From Caulobacter sp. BK020 (GTDB lineage: Bacteria > Pseudomonadota > Alphaproteobacteria > Caulobacterales > Caulobacteraceae), in contig NZ_SLZL01000030.1 of the NCBI RefSeq assembly GCF_004342605.1, positions 1-38,080 on the forward strand: a stretch of 38,080 nucleotides of DNA, given 5' to 3'. Made by a program: the position numbers and the translations under genes. Under the pieces are notes generated by a model. The model saw only the letters and a program-made list of their open reading frames with translations. It was not told the DNA's origin and searched no databases. This document shows positions 1-7,286 of this stretch, one piece after another; the stretch's first letter is position 1; each line of letters opens with the position of its first letter.

Positions 1-348
1 TTCACCGTCCAGGTCGCCCCCGCCGCCGAGGGCTTCACCATCCGCCACCGGGCCGCCAAGGCCCGGGTGCTGGTCCTCACCCCGCGCAGCGCCGAGCTGC
101 ACGACAAGCTGCCCGAGAAGCAGGCCGCCGACACCTCGCGCCTGGTGCTCTCGCCCATGCCGGGCCTGGTGGTCAGCATGGACGTCGCCCCCGGCCAGCA
201 GGTCCGCGAGGGCGAGGTCGTCTGCGTGCTGGAGGCCATGAAGATGCAGAACATCATCCGCGCCGAGCGCGACGGCCTGGTCAAGACCGTCAACGCCAAG
301 GCCGGCGACCCCGTCGCCGCCGACGAGGTCCTGGTGGAGTTCGCATAG
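1..348 (+). CDS. pccA: Propionyl-CoA carboxylase alpha subunit, C-terminal fragment (biotin carrier domain)
   Basis: The reading frame is open from the first base, so the gene begins upstream of the window. Only the last 115 residues are present. They contain a biotinyl/lipoyl domain with the EAMKM motif; the biotin-accepting Lys is encoded at 241-243. The stretch before it (LTPRSAEL, then LPEKQAADTSRLVLSPMPG) resembles the linker and carrier domain of propionyl-CoA carboxylase alpha more than that of the methylcrotonyl enzyme, whose complete alpha subunit lies at 14259-16226. PccA carboxylates biotin with ATP and bicarbonate for conversion of propionyl-CoA to methylmalonyl-CoA. The biotin carboxylase half cannot be seen, so the PccA assignment rests on the C-terminus alone. 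Confidence 0.82.
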   Translation, partial: FTVQVAPAAEGFTIRHRAAKARVLVLTPRSAELHDKLPEKQAADTSRLVLSPMPGLVVSMDVAPGQQVREGEVVCVLEAMKMQNIIRAERDGLVKTVNAKAGDPVAADEVLVEFA

Positions 349-391
349 ACGTGGTGATGTGCGCCTGGGTGGAGTTCAGAGGGAAGATTCG

Positions 392-790
392 ATGACGCTG
401 ATGCAGAAGCTGTTTTCGTTCCAGGGGCGGCTTCGCCGACGGGACTACTGGCTGCTGAGCTTCCTGCTGTTCGGCGTGGTGATCGCGATCTTCATTCTGG
501 GCGCGGCCCTCGGGATCGATGTTTCGCAAGATTCGGGCGAAGCGGCGCTCCTGCAGCTGGTGGCGACCCTGGTCCTCCTGTGGCCGAGCCTGGCCCTGGG
601 CGTGAAGCGTTGTCACGACCGCAATCAGAGCGGCCGGTGGCTGCTGATCGAATTGATCCCGCTGGTCGGCGGTCTGTGGGCGCTGGTCAATCTGGGCATT
701 CTCGACGGAACCCAGGGCCCGAACCGCTTCGGACCTTCCCCGAAAGGGATCGGCGGCGACGACCGGGAACTGGAGAAGGTCTTCGCCTAG
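392..790 (+). CDS. DUF805 family inner-membrane protein (first of a tandem pair)
   Basis: This 132-residue protein starts at the ATG at 392, which has a purine-rich AGAGGGA upstream. Residues 1-20 carry the FSFQGRLRRRDYWLL motif typical of DUF805. Hydrophobic segments follow, then the conserved VKRCHDRNQSGRW and a C-terminal GTQGPNRFGPSP motif. DUF805 proteins are small multi-pass inner-membrane proteins of unknown biochemical role. A second member lies 64 bases downstream on the same strand, so the pair probably arose by duplication. An in-frame upstream start at 359 is possible but has no better ribosome site. Confidence 0.85.
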   Translation: MTLMQKLFSFQGRLRRRDYWLLSFLLFGVVIAIFILGAALGIDVSQDSGEAALLQLVATLVLLWPSLALGVKRCHDRNQSGRWLLIELIPLVGGLWALVNLGILDGTQGPNRFGPSPKGIGGDDRELEKVFA

Positions 791-854
791 GCGCTCTTCC
801 GTCCGGCCACGACGCGGCTTAGGTTCGGGGCGAAACGTCTGGGACCCTGGCTGA

Positions 855-1259
855 ATGAACGAACGCGCGGAGTGGTGGGACCTGTTCCTGTCGGCCTCGG
901 GCCGGACGGCGCGCGGTCCGTTCCTGATGGCCTCGGCGGCGCTGCTGGTCTTCGCCGCGCTCTACGAGTCGTTCGGCATCACCCTGCACCTGCTGACCGG
1001 CTGGCTGGTCTATCCGCCGCTGCTGTTCTTCGCGACCTGCGTGCTGTCCAAGCGCCTGCATGACCGCGGCCGCTCCGGCTGGTGGGCGGCGCTGATCCTG
1101 CTGTCGCTGATCGCCGTCTGGCCGACGCCCAGACACTTCCTGGACTTCCTGTTCACGGGCGTCGTGGTCTGGGCGGTCGTCGAGTTGGGCGTCATGCCTG
1201 GCGAGCAGGGCGCCAACCGCTATGGACCCAATCCGCTGAAGCCGGCGGCGGCGGTTTGA
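855..1259 (+). CDS. DUF805 family inner-membrane protein (second of the pair)
   Basis: A 134-residue protein with the DUF805 signature: an N-terminal FLSASGRTARGPF motif, hydrophobic segments, the central SKRLHDRGRSGWW motif, and a C-terminal GEQGANRYGPNPL motif. Three to four membrane segments are expected. It differs considerably from the neighbour at 392-790 but shares its domain order, so the duplication is old. The function is unknown. An extragenic inverted repeat follows immediately, between this gene and the convergent lipB. Confidence 0.85.
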   Translation: MNERAEWWDLFLSASGRTARGPFLMASAALLVFAALYESFGITLHLLTGWLVYPPLLFFATCVLSKRLHDRGRSGWWAALILLSLIAVWPTPRHFLDFLFTGVVVWAVVELGVMPGEQGANRYGPNPLKPAAAV

Positions 1260-1266
1260 GCGCCGT

Positions 1267-1368
1267 GCGTCCTTCGAGGCTCGCCCAGGGGCTCGCACCT
1301 CAGGAAGAGGCATTCAGCAACAGCGGTCCTCATCCTGAGGCGCCCGCCTAGCGGGCCTCGAAGGACGC
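1267..1368. repeat. Extragenic palindromic repeat (degenerate member of the CTTCGA...TCGAAG family)
   Basis: GCGTCCTTCGAGGC at 1267-1280 is perfectly inverted at 1355-1368. A nested CCTCAGGA (1298-1305) pairs with TCCTGAGG (1333-1340). The element lies between two convergent genes and can fold as a long hairpin on either strand, so it could act as a bidirectional terminator. Its arms resemble the two long inverted repeats near 11933 and 16254. Confidence 0.75.
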
Positions 1369-1374
1369 AGGGCG

Positions 1375-2100
1375 CTAGACCGGCGGGGCCTCGGCCGCGA
1401 CCGGCCCGAACACCCGCTGGAACGCCGCCCGCAGGGCCTCATCCACCTCGTCCATGGTCACCGGCAGGCCCAGGTCGACCAGGCTGGTCACGCCATGCTC
1501 GGTCTGGCCGCACGGGACGATGCCGCTGAAGTGCTCGAGATCCGGCTCGACGTTGAGGCTGATCCCGTGGAAGCTGACCCAGCGACGCAGCTTGACGCCG
1601 ATCGCGGCGATCTTGTCCTCGCGCGACCAGCCGGGACCCTTGCGCTCGACCCAGACCCCGACCCGGCCCTCGCGCATCTCGCCGGTCACGTTGAAGGCGG
1701 CCAGGGCGTCAATGATCCAGGTCTCCAGCGCCGCGACGAAGGCCCGCACGTCCCGGCCGCGCCGGGTCAGGTCCAGCATGACATAGGCCACCCGCTGGCC
1801 GGGGCCGTGATAGGTGAACTGACCGCCGCGGCCGCTCTCGAACACCGGGAAGCGGTCGGGGGCGATCAGGTCGGCGGGCTTGGACGACACGCCGGCCGTA
1901 TAGAGCGGCGGATGCTCCAGCAGCCAGACCAGCTCGCCGGCCGTTCCGTCGGCGATGGCGGCCGCCCGGGCCTCCATGGCGGCAACGGCTGCCGGGTAGG
2001 GGACGCACCCGGTCGAAACCGCCCACCCCACGGGCGCGGCCTCGCTTGCTCCCAAAACCGGAAGCGCAGAGTTTTCAAGGTTTAACGGGCGATCAAGCAT
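1375..2100 (-). CDS. lipB: Octanoyl-[acyl carrier protein]:protein N-octanoyltransferase
   Basis: LipB moves octanoate from acyl carrier protein to a lysine of lipoyl-dependent enzyme domains, the first step of cytosolic lipoate synthesis. The 241-residue protein has the family motif RGGQFTYHGPGQ. It also has the catalytic Lys in AAIGVKLRRW (about residue 170) and the catalytic Cys in VPCGQTEHG (about residue 197). It is somewhat longer than the E. coli enzyme, mostly through about 20 extra N-terminal residues, so the true start may lie a little further in. It is divergent from the FliN-like gene and convergent with a DUF805 gene. Confidence 0.95.
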   Translation of the reverse strand: MLDRPLNLENSALPVLGASEAAPVGWAVSTGCVPYPAAVAAMEARAAAIADGTAGELVWLLEHPPLYTAGVSSKPADLIAPDRFPVFESGRGGQFTYHGPGQRVAYVMLDLTRRGRDVRAFVAALETWIIDALAAFNVTGEMREGRVGVWVERKGPGWSREDKIAAIGVKLRRWVSFHGISLNVEPDLEHFSGIVPCGQTEHGVTSLVDLGLPVTMDEVDEALRAAFQRVFGPVAAEAPPV

Positions 2101-2171
2101 ACGGCCTTAGTCTTGCAAGCGGAGAGCCGCGACCAGTCGCGGTCGCGAGTGAAATCCAGGGGCCTTACTTC

Positions 2172-2423
2172 GTGAGCCAGGTCAACGCCGTCAATGTCGA
2201 GATCTCCGTCCTGCTGGGGCGCTCGATCCTGCCGATGCAGCAGCTGCTGCGCATGGGCCGCGGCGCGGTGATCCCGCTGGACGCCAAGACCAATGACGAG
2301 GTCTGGATCCTGGCCAACAACCACCCCATCGCCCGGGGCGAGATCCAGATCAGCGACGACCGCATCGCCATCCAGGTGACCCGCGCCGCCGACGTCTACG
2401 ACTACATGGCCGGCGGGACCTGA
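2172..2423 (+). CDS. Stand-alone FliN-like SpoA domain protein
   Basis: An 83-residue protein beginning at a GTG. It consists almost entirely of a FliN/FliM C-terminal (SpoA) domain: VNVEISVLLGRSILPMQQLLRMGRGAVIPLD, followed by ILANNHPIARGEIQI and DDRIAIQVT. Full FliN proteins form the rotor C-ring that binds phosphorylated CheY-type regulators; this copy lacks the usual N-terminal extension. The frame stays open back into lipB, but starting at 2172 avoids overlap with that divergent gene and matches the domain edge. No other flagellar gene is nearby, so a role in the motor is likely by family only. Confidence 0.8.
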   Translation: MSQVNAVNVEISVLLGRSILPMQQLLRMGRGAVIPLDAKTNDEVWILANNHPIARGEIQISDDRIAIQVTRAADVYDYMAGGT

Positions 2424-2545
2424 GGCTCCTTGCGGTCGCCGGGGAACCGGCCAGGCCCGGCCAGTGATCGCGCGCTTTTCGCGGCAGGCAAACTCCGCTC
2501 TTTCCAAATCGGACTCAGTTTGCTACCTGCCGCGCCTCACCACGA

Positions 2546-2630
2546 GCGGTCGTGGCGGAATTGGTAGACGCGCAGCGTTGAGGTCGCTGTGGGGCAACCC
2601 GTGGAAGTTCGAGTCTTCTCGACCGCACCA
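2546..2630 (+). tRNA. tRNA-Leu (anticodon GAG)
   Basis: The acceptor stem GCGGTCG (2546-2552) pairs with CGACCGC (2620-2626), followed by discriminator A and an encoded CCA (2628-2630). The anticodon stem CAGCG/CGCTG encloses the loop TTGAGGT, giving anticodon GAG at 2580-2582. A long variable arm (TGGGGCAACCCG) and a T-arm (GGAAGTTCGAGTCTTCT) complete a class II leucine tRNA. It reads CUC/CUU codons. Confidence 0.97.
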
Positions 2631-2645
2631 GGTGAGACAACGGAT

Positions 2646-2691
2646 AGAGCGCTTCCGGCGAAATCGGTTTCCGACTCGCCAGGGGCGCTCT
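2646..2691 (+). terminator. Long near-continuous hairpin between tRNA-Leu and mgtE
   Basis: AGAGCGC (2646-2652) pairs with GCGCTCT (2685-2691). The helix continues inward through wobble pairs to GGCGA/TCGCC and then TCGG/CCGA around a TTT loop. There is only a weak T run afterwards. The likely role is termination or 3' processing of the tRNA transcript; a leader structure for mgtE is the alternative. Confidence 0.55.
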
Positions 2692-2773
2692 AACCATTTC
2701 CGGGGAAGGGCTTGACCCTTCGCAGCCTCAGGTCACGCGCAGGACGCACGTTTTCAGAATTCAGGAGGTCCCC

Positions 2774-4216
2774 ATGTCCCGGGAAACAACCGACCTGACC
2801 GACGATCCGCGCCACAACCTGGTCATTCCCGAGCCTGAAGCCGTCGAGGATCTGGAAGACCTCGCGCTGGGCGACGACTACGCGCTCAATCCCGAATATG
2901 TGGAAATGGTCATCGACGCGGCGGACCGCGGCGACACCGGCCGGCTGCGCGAGCTGGTCCACGCCCTGGATCCGGCCGACGTCGCCGACCTGATGGGCTT
3001 CCTGTCGGCCAACTACCGCGAAGAGGTGATCCCGGTCCTGGACCCGGAATGGCTGGGCGAGATCATCGCCGAGCTGGACGACAACCTGCGCGAGGAAGTG
3101 CTGGAGGCCACGCCGTCGGCCACCCTGGCCAAGGCGCTGGAAGAGCTGGACTCCGACGACGCCGCCGACGTCATCGACGACCTCGACGAGGGCAAGCGCG
3201 CCCAGGTGCTGGCGGCCATGGACGAGGGCGACCGCGCGGCGATCGAGACGACCCTGGCCTACGAGGACGAGACCGCCGGCCGCCTGATGCAGCGCGAGTT
3301 CCTGGCCGCGCCGCAGTTCTGGACCGTGGGGCAGACCATCGACCACGTCCGCGAGGCCGGCGACCGCCTGCCCGAGCTGTTCTTCGACGTCTATGTGGTC
3401 GATCCCAGCTTCACGCCGGTCGGCGCCCTGCCGATCAGCCAGCTGCTGACCAACAAGCGCGAGACCCCCCTGGCCGAGATCATGGAGCCGGTGACCGAGA
3501 TCGCCGTCGACATGGACCAGGAAGAGGTCGCCTACATCTTCGACAAGTACCACCTGATCAGCGCCCCGGTGGTCGAGCCCGGCGGCCGGCTGGTGGGGCA
3601 GATCACGGTCGACGACATCGTCGGCGTCATCCGCGAGGAGGCCCAGGAGGACATCCTGGCCCTGGCCGGCGTCAGCGACACCGGCCGCGACGCGACGGTC
3701 AACGACATCGTCCGCTCACGGCTGCCCTGGCTGCTGCTGAACCTGGTCACCGAGACCATCGCCGTCAGCGCCATCGCCATCTTCCAGGACCAGATCGCCA
3801 AGCTGGTGGCCCTGGCCGTGCTGATGCCGATCGTCTCGTCCCTGGGCGGCAACGCCGGGACCCAGACCCTGGCCGTGGCCGTTCGCGCCCTGGCCAGCAA
3901 GGAGCTGAACGCCGCCAACGCCCGCCGGATCATCGTCCGCGAGCTGTCGGTCGGGGCGATGAACGGCCTGGTCCTGGCCGTGGTGATGGGCATGGCGACC
4001 TTCGTCTTCTACCACAACGCCAAGCTGGCGATCACGGTGGGCCTGGCGCTGGTGGCCAACATCGTCACCGCCGCGCTGGGCGGCATCCTGGCCCCGCTGG
4101 CCCTGGAGAAGATGGGCCGCGACCCGGCGGTCTCCTCGTCGATCTTCGTGACGTTCCTGACCGACTTCATGGGCTTCTTCGCCGTGCTGACGATCGCGGC
4201 CCTGCTGTTGCGGTAG
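2774..4216 (+). CDS. mgtE: Magnesium transporter MgtE
   Basis: MgtE is a homodimeric inner-membrane Mg2+ channel gated by cytosolic magnesium. This 480-residue copy has the full layout: an acidic N-terminal domain (about 50-150, with LDPADVADLMGFL-type helical repeats), two CBS domains (about 160-285, including ISAPVVEPGGRLVGQITVDD), and five membrane segments (about 310-480). The pore signature SLGGNAGTQTLAVAVRAL is present, as is TDFMGF near the C-terminus, whose Asp corresponds to the pore magnesium site. The start is fixed by a very strong AGGAGGT seven bases before the ATG. It follows tRNA-Leu and a hairpin. Confidence 0.96.
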   Translation: MSRETTDLTDDPRHNLVIPEPEAVEDLEDLALGDDYALNPEYVEMVIDAADRGDTGRLRELVHALDPADVADLMGFLSANYREEVIPVLDPEWLGEIIAELDDNLREEVLEATPSATLAKALEELDSDDAADVIDDLDEGKRAQVLAAMDEGDRAAIETTLAYEDETAGRLMQREFLAAPQFWTVGQTIDHVREAGDRLPELFFDVYVVDPSFTPVGALPISQLLTNKRETPLAEIMEPVTEIAVDMDQEEVAYIFDKYHLISAPVVEPGGRLVGQITVDDIVGVIREEAQEDILALAGVSDTGRDATVNDIVRSRLPWLLLNLVTETIAVSAIAIFQDQIAKLVALAVLMPIVSSLGGNAGTQTLAVAVRALASKELNAANARRIIVRELSVGAMNGLVLAVVMGMATFVFYHNAKLAITVGLALVANIVTAALGGILAPLALEKMGRDPAVSSSIFVTFLTDFMGFFAVLTIAALLLR

Positions 4217-4234
4217 GCGGCGGTCCAGCCTTCA

Positions 4235-4248
4235 GGCAAAAAATTCGC
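4235..4248 (+). promoter_or_regulatory. Candidate sigma-54 promoter upstream of spmX
   Basis: GGCA-N7-CGC has the invariant GG (4235-4236) and GC (4247-4248) separated by ten bases, with CA after GG as in the sigma-54 consensus. In C. crescentus spmX is switched on by the sigma-54 activator TacA, which makes the site plausible. The -12 side is imperfect, and a hairpin at 4271-4295 lies between it and the gene. Confidence 0.35.
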
Positions 4249-4270
4249 GGGAAGACCCTGCGGACTTCAC

Positions 4271-4295
4271 GCGCGGCGCCCATCTTGCGCCGCGC
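4271..4295 (+). terminator. GC-rich hairpin after mgtE
   Basis: GCGCGGCGC (4271-4279) pairs perfectly with GCGCCGCGC (4287-4295) around a seven-base loop. No T tract follows. It may end the mgtE transcript, or form part of the spmX leader if transcription begins upstream of it. Confidence 0.45.
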
Positions 4296-4341
4296 GCCCT
4301 GAACGCATCCGCGTCTGTATCAAACTGGGTCAGTCTTGGCG

Positions 4342-5577
4342 ATGAAACCGCGCTATCAGGTCTCCCGCGCCGCCGTCGATCTCATCAAGAGGTTCGAGGG
4401 TTACCGGATGAAAGCTGCCCAGCTGCCCGACGGCCGCTGGACGCTGGGCTACGGCCACACCCTGACCGCCCGCGCCGGCGCTTCCGTCTCGGAACAGGAC
4501 GCCGAAGCCCTGCTGCTCTACGACCTGATCACCGTGGCCCACGCGGTCAACGAGAATGTCTATACGACGCTGAACCAGAACCAGTTCGACGCCCTGGTCT
4601 GCTTCGCCTTCAATATCGGCACGGAAAACTTCGTCCGCTCGGCCGTGCTGCGCCGCCTCAACGAGGGCGCGCTGCTGCAGGCGGCCTGCGAGATGGAGAT
4701 GTGGCGCAAGGCCGATTTCGAGGGCGAGCGCATCGTCATCGACGCCCTGGTCCGCCGTCGCTCGGCCGAGAAGGCGCTGTTCCTGACCCCGCCGGACGGC
4801 GCCTGGGTGGCCGCGCCCAGCTCGGTGCTGCGTCCCAGGATCGACCACGACGCCGGCAAACTTGTGCCCAGCCAGGCGCCGGTCGCTATTACCACCGCCC
4901 TGACCGGCGACAGGGCCGTGGCCTTGCGCGACGACGGCTCGTCCGCGACGGCCTTGCCCGGCGCGGGACCCAGCGCCAGCGAACAGGCGGCCGCCGCGGT
5001 CGGCGCGCGGCTGGAGGCGATCCTGCCGGATGAAGCCGTCGCGCCGACCGCGGCGATCGCCGCGCCGGCCCAGGATTTGGGCTTGCCGGAGCCGCCGGTT
5101 CCCGCCGCCGCCCCGTCGCCGTTCATCTATGCGACCCCGGAGCCGCAGCCGGCGGCCTCGTCGAGCGCCGCGCCCTTCCAGCTGACGCCGGAGGAGCCGG
5201 CCGCCGAGCCCGTCGCCCCGGCCCCCGAGCCGAGCCTGTTCGAAACCGCTCGTCCGGCGCACGAGGCCTCGCTGTTCAATCTGGGCGGTTTCTCGACCAG
5301 CGGCCCGGTCAAGCTGGAGACCCAGGACGTCGCCTTCTCCGATGTGCAGCCGCACGCCTTCGGCAGCGTCAGCCTGCTGGTCATCCTGGGCCTGCTGGGC
5401 CTGGCCCTGTTCGGCGGCGGCATCCTGTGGAACCTCAGCGTCGGGGCCGGCGAGGGCCTGTCGCTGGTCAAGATCTTCGGCTGGAGCGCCAGCGTGGTCG
5501 GCATGATCTGCTTCGCCACCGCGACCTATCTGCTGATGCGGCGGCTGGGAGACCCCGGGCCGCACGACGAAGACTAG
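4342..5577 (+). CDS. spmX: SpmX-like polar muramidase-domain protein
   Basis: The 411-residue layout matches SpmX. An N-terminal GH24 phage-lysozyme domain (about 1-150) is followed by a Pro/Ala/Glu-rich linker (about 165-340) and two C-terminal membrane segments (about 343-365 and 375-395). In Caulobacter SpmX marks the stalked pole and recruits the histidine kinase DivJ. The catalytic Glu is kept (Glu19 in RFEGYR), as is the WTLGYGHT motif. The position of the lysozyme Asp (Asp20 of T4 lysozyme) holds Leu28 in AQLPDG. That is the substitution described for SpmX as removing or reducing enzyme activity. The ATG at 4342 is preferred over an in-frame TTG two codons earlier. A perfect terminator hairpin follows. 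Confidence 0.9.
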   Translation: MKPRYQVSRAAVDLIKRFEGYRMKAAQLPDGRWTLGYGHTLTARAGASVSEQDAEALLLYDLITVAHAVNENVYTTLNQNQFDALVCFAFNIGTENFVRSAVLRRLNEGALLQAACEMEMWRKADFEGERIVIDALVRRRSAEKALFLTPPDGAWVAAPSSVLRPRIDHDAGKLVPSQAPVAITTALTGDRAVALRDDGSSATALPGAGPSASEQAAAAVGARLEAILPDEAVAPTAAIAAPAQDLGLPEPPVPAAAPSPFIYATPEPQPAASSSAAPFQLTPEEPAAEPVAPAPEPSLFETARPAHEASLFNLGGFSTSGPVKLETQDVAFSDVQPHAFGSVSLLVILGLLGLALFGGGILWNLSVGAGEGLSLVKIFGWSASVVGMICFATATYLLMRRLGDPGPHDED

Positions 5578-5604
5578 ACCACGATCGCCATTATCGTGAG
5601 CATG

Positions 5605-5637
5605 AACGCCCGCGGGTCTGCTTGATCCGCGGGCGTT
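5605..5637 (+). terminator. Rho-independent-type terminator after spmX
   Basis: AACGCCCGCGG (5605-5615) pairs perfectly over eleven bases with CCGCGGGCGTT (5627-5637), followed by TGTG. It separates spmX from ivd. Confidence 0.8.
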
Positions 5638-5655
5638 TGTGCTATGCAAGGGGGC

Positions 5656-6825
5656 ATGAGCAATCAAACCGCACCCTCGATGGACTTCGCGCTGGGCGAG
5701 ACGGCCGACGCGATCCGTGACACCACCGCCCGCTTCGCGGCCGATCGCATCGCGCCTATCGCCGCCAGGGTCGATGAGACCAACGCCTTTCCCCGCGAGC
5801 TGTGGGTCCCGATGGGCGACCTGGGCCTGCACGGCATCACGGTGGAGGAGGAGTTCGGCGGCCTGGGCCTGGGCTATCTCGAGCACGTGATCGCCATGGA
5901 GGAGGTCAGCCGCGCCTCGGCCTCGGTGGGGCTCAGCTACGGCGCCCACTCCAACCTCTGCGTCAACCAGATCCGCCGCTGGGCCAACCCTGAGCAGAAG
6001 CAGCGCTACCTGCCCAAGCTGATCAGCGGCGAGCATGTCGGCTCGCTGGCCATGAGCGAGGCCGGGTCGGGCTCGGACGTGGTGTCGATGAAGCTGAAGG
6101 CCGAGCAGGTCGGCGACCGCTACATCCTGAACGGCACGAAGTTCTGGATCACCAACGCGCCGCACGCCGACACCCTGGTGGTCTACGCCAAGACCCCCAA
6201 TGGACAAGAGGGCTCAAAGCGGATCACCGCCTTCCTGATCGAGAAGGGCATGAAGGGCTTCAGCGTCAGCAAGAAGCTCGACAAGATGGGCATGCGAGGG
6301 TCGGACACCGCCGAACTGGTGTTCGAGGACTGCGAGGTGCCGGAGGAGAACGTCCTGGGCCCGGTGGGCGGCGGCGTCGGGGTGCTGATGAGCGGCCTGG
6401 ACTATGAGCGGGCCGTGCTGTCGGCCGGGCCGCTGGGCATCATGCAGGCCTGCCTGGACGTCGTCCTCCCGTATGTCCGCGAGCGCAAGCAGTTCGGCCA
6501 GGCGATCGGTTCATTCCAGCTCATGCAGGGCAAGGTCGCCGACATGTACGTGGCCCTGAACTCGGCCCGGGCCTATGTCTACGCTGTGGCGCGGGCCTGC
6601 GACGCGGGCAAGACCACGCGGTTCGACGCGGCCGGCGCCATCCTGATGGCCTCGGAAAACGCGGTGAAGGTGTCGCTGGAGGCCATCCAGGCCCTGGGCG
6701 GCGCGGGCTACACCAAGGAATGGCCGGTCGAGCGCCTGCTGCGCGACGCCAAGCTCTACGACATCGGCGCGGGCACCAACGAGATCCGGCGCTTCCTGAT
6801 CGGACGGGAGCTGGTGGGAGCGTAG
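5656..6825 (+). CDS. ivd: Isovaleryl-CoA dehydrogenase
   Basis: This FAD enzyme oxidises isovaleryl-CoA to 3-methylcrotonyl-CoA in leucine breakdown. The 389-residue protein has the acyl-CoA dehydrogenase fold with AMSEAGSGSDVVSMK, KFWITNAPHAD, KMGMRGSDTAELVFEDCEVP and the C-terminal YDIGAGTNEIRRFLIGREL. The probable catalytic base is Glu251 in SGLDYERAVLSAGP; a Glu at this inner position is the hallmark of isovaleryl-CoA dehydrogenases. The ATG at 5656, with GGGGG just before it, is preferred to an ATG four codons upstream. The rest of the pathway (mccB, liuC, mccA) lies downstream on the same strand but is interrupted by unrelated genes. Confidence 0.94.
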   Translation: MSNQTAPSMDFALGETADAIRDTTARFAADRIAPIAARVDETNAFPRELWVPMGDLGLHGITVEEEFGGLGLGYLEHVIAMEEVSRASASVGLSYGAHSNLCVNQIRRWANPEQKQRYLPKLISGEHVGSLAMSEAGSGSDVVSMKLKAEQVGDRYILNGTKFWITNAPHADTLVVYAKTPNGQEGSKRITAFLIEKGMKGFSVSKKLDKMGMRGSDTAELVFEDCEVPEENVLGPVGGGVGVLMSGLDYERAVLSAGPLGIMQACLDVVLPYVRERKQFGQAIGSFQLMQGKVADMYVALNSARAYVYAVARACDAGKTTRFDAAGAILMASENAVKVSLEAIQALGGAGYTKEWPVERLLRDAKLYDIGAGTNEIRRFLIGRELVGA

Positions 6826-6826
6826 A

Positions 6827-6925
6827 TCCTCCCCCACGGGGAGAAGTGGCCCGCAGGGCCGGAGGGGGCCGCCGCTAGTCCCCCCTCAGTCGGCTTCGCC
6901 TACAGCTCCCCCATAGGGGGAGCAG
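6827..6925. repeat. Extragenic palindromic repeat of the CCCCC/GGGGG type
   Basis: Several short complementary blocks (CTCCCCC...GGGGAG, GGCCCGCAGGGCC, GGAGGGGGC against CCCCCCTC, then CTCCCCCATAGGGGGAG) follow each other between ivd and the next hairpin. The composition and position are those of a dispersed intergenic repeat. It is different from the CTTCGA family seen elsewhere in the window. Confidence 0.6.
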
Positions 6926-6934
6926 CAAAATGTA

Positions 6935-6964
6935 AGGGCCGCCCCGATCGCTCGGGACGGCCCT
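6935..6964. terminator. Terminator-like hairpin downstream of ivd
   Basis: AGGGCCG (6935-6941) pairs with CGGCCCT (6958-6964), and the inner CCCGA pairs with TCGGG around a TCGC loop. It is a probable transcription terminator for ivd, or for a minus-strand transcript from the small genes at 7020-7430. Confidence 0.6.
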
Positions 6965-7019
6965 CCATCGTCGTAGCCGCGTCCGCGGCGTGACTTCAAA
7001 CCTTAGGCGTTCAACGCCT

Positions 7020-7088
7020 TCAGTTGGAGACCTCGATCTTCAGGCCCCAGGTCACGACTTGCGACCGCGGTTGGAGACAATGAGACAC
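7020..7088 (-). CDS. Candidate 22-residue small protein with an exceptionally strong ribosome site
   Basis: On the minus strand AAAGGAGGTGACC (7090-7102), almost a perfect complement of the 16S rRNA tail, stands five bases from a GTG that opens a 22-codon frame ending in TGA at 7020-7022. The peptide would begin MSHCLQPRSQ and end WGLKIEVSN. A perfect seven-base-pair hairpin (7005-7019) follows directly after the stop. I do not recognise the peptide. It has no signal sequence or membrane segment, and its role could be a leader peptide, a small regulator or a peptide precursor. The coding call rests on the ribosome site and layout alone. Confidence 0.4.
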   Translation of the reverse strand: MSHCLQPRSQVVTWGLKIEVSN

Positions 7089-7286
7089 TGGTCACCTCCT
7101 TTCAGTTGTTGAACAACACCAGACGAATATGGGCGCCGATCGGCCGTCCTGCAAAGGGGCAATGTCGCGACCGGACGTCGCGGCCCGCGACGGCTGCTTT
7201 GAAAGGCGCCTGTAGACGAGAAGAAGGGCACTCCCGGGTCGCGCAAGGGGGGCATGCGCGGCCCGGGGCCGCATCGTCGGATCAGG

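Noticed and set aside
2631..2773. An M-box or other magnesium riboswitch upstream of mgtE
   Set aside because: Only about 140 bases are available, dominated by one hairpin. The conserved M-box layout of several helices is not visible.
7020..7088. PqqA or another known RiPP precursor
   Set aside because: The end GLKIEVSN faintly recalls PqqA, but the conserved Glu-x-x-x-Tyr pair is missing and no maturation genes are nearby.
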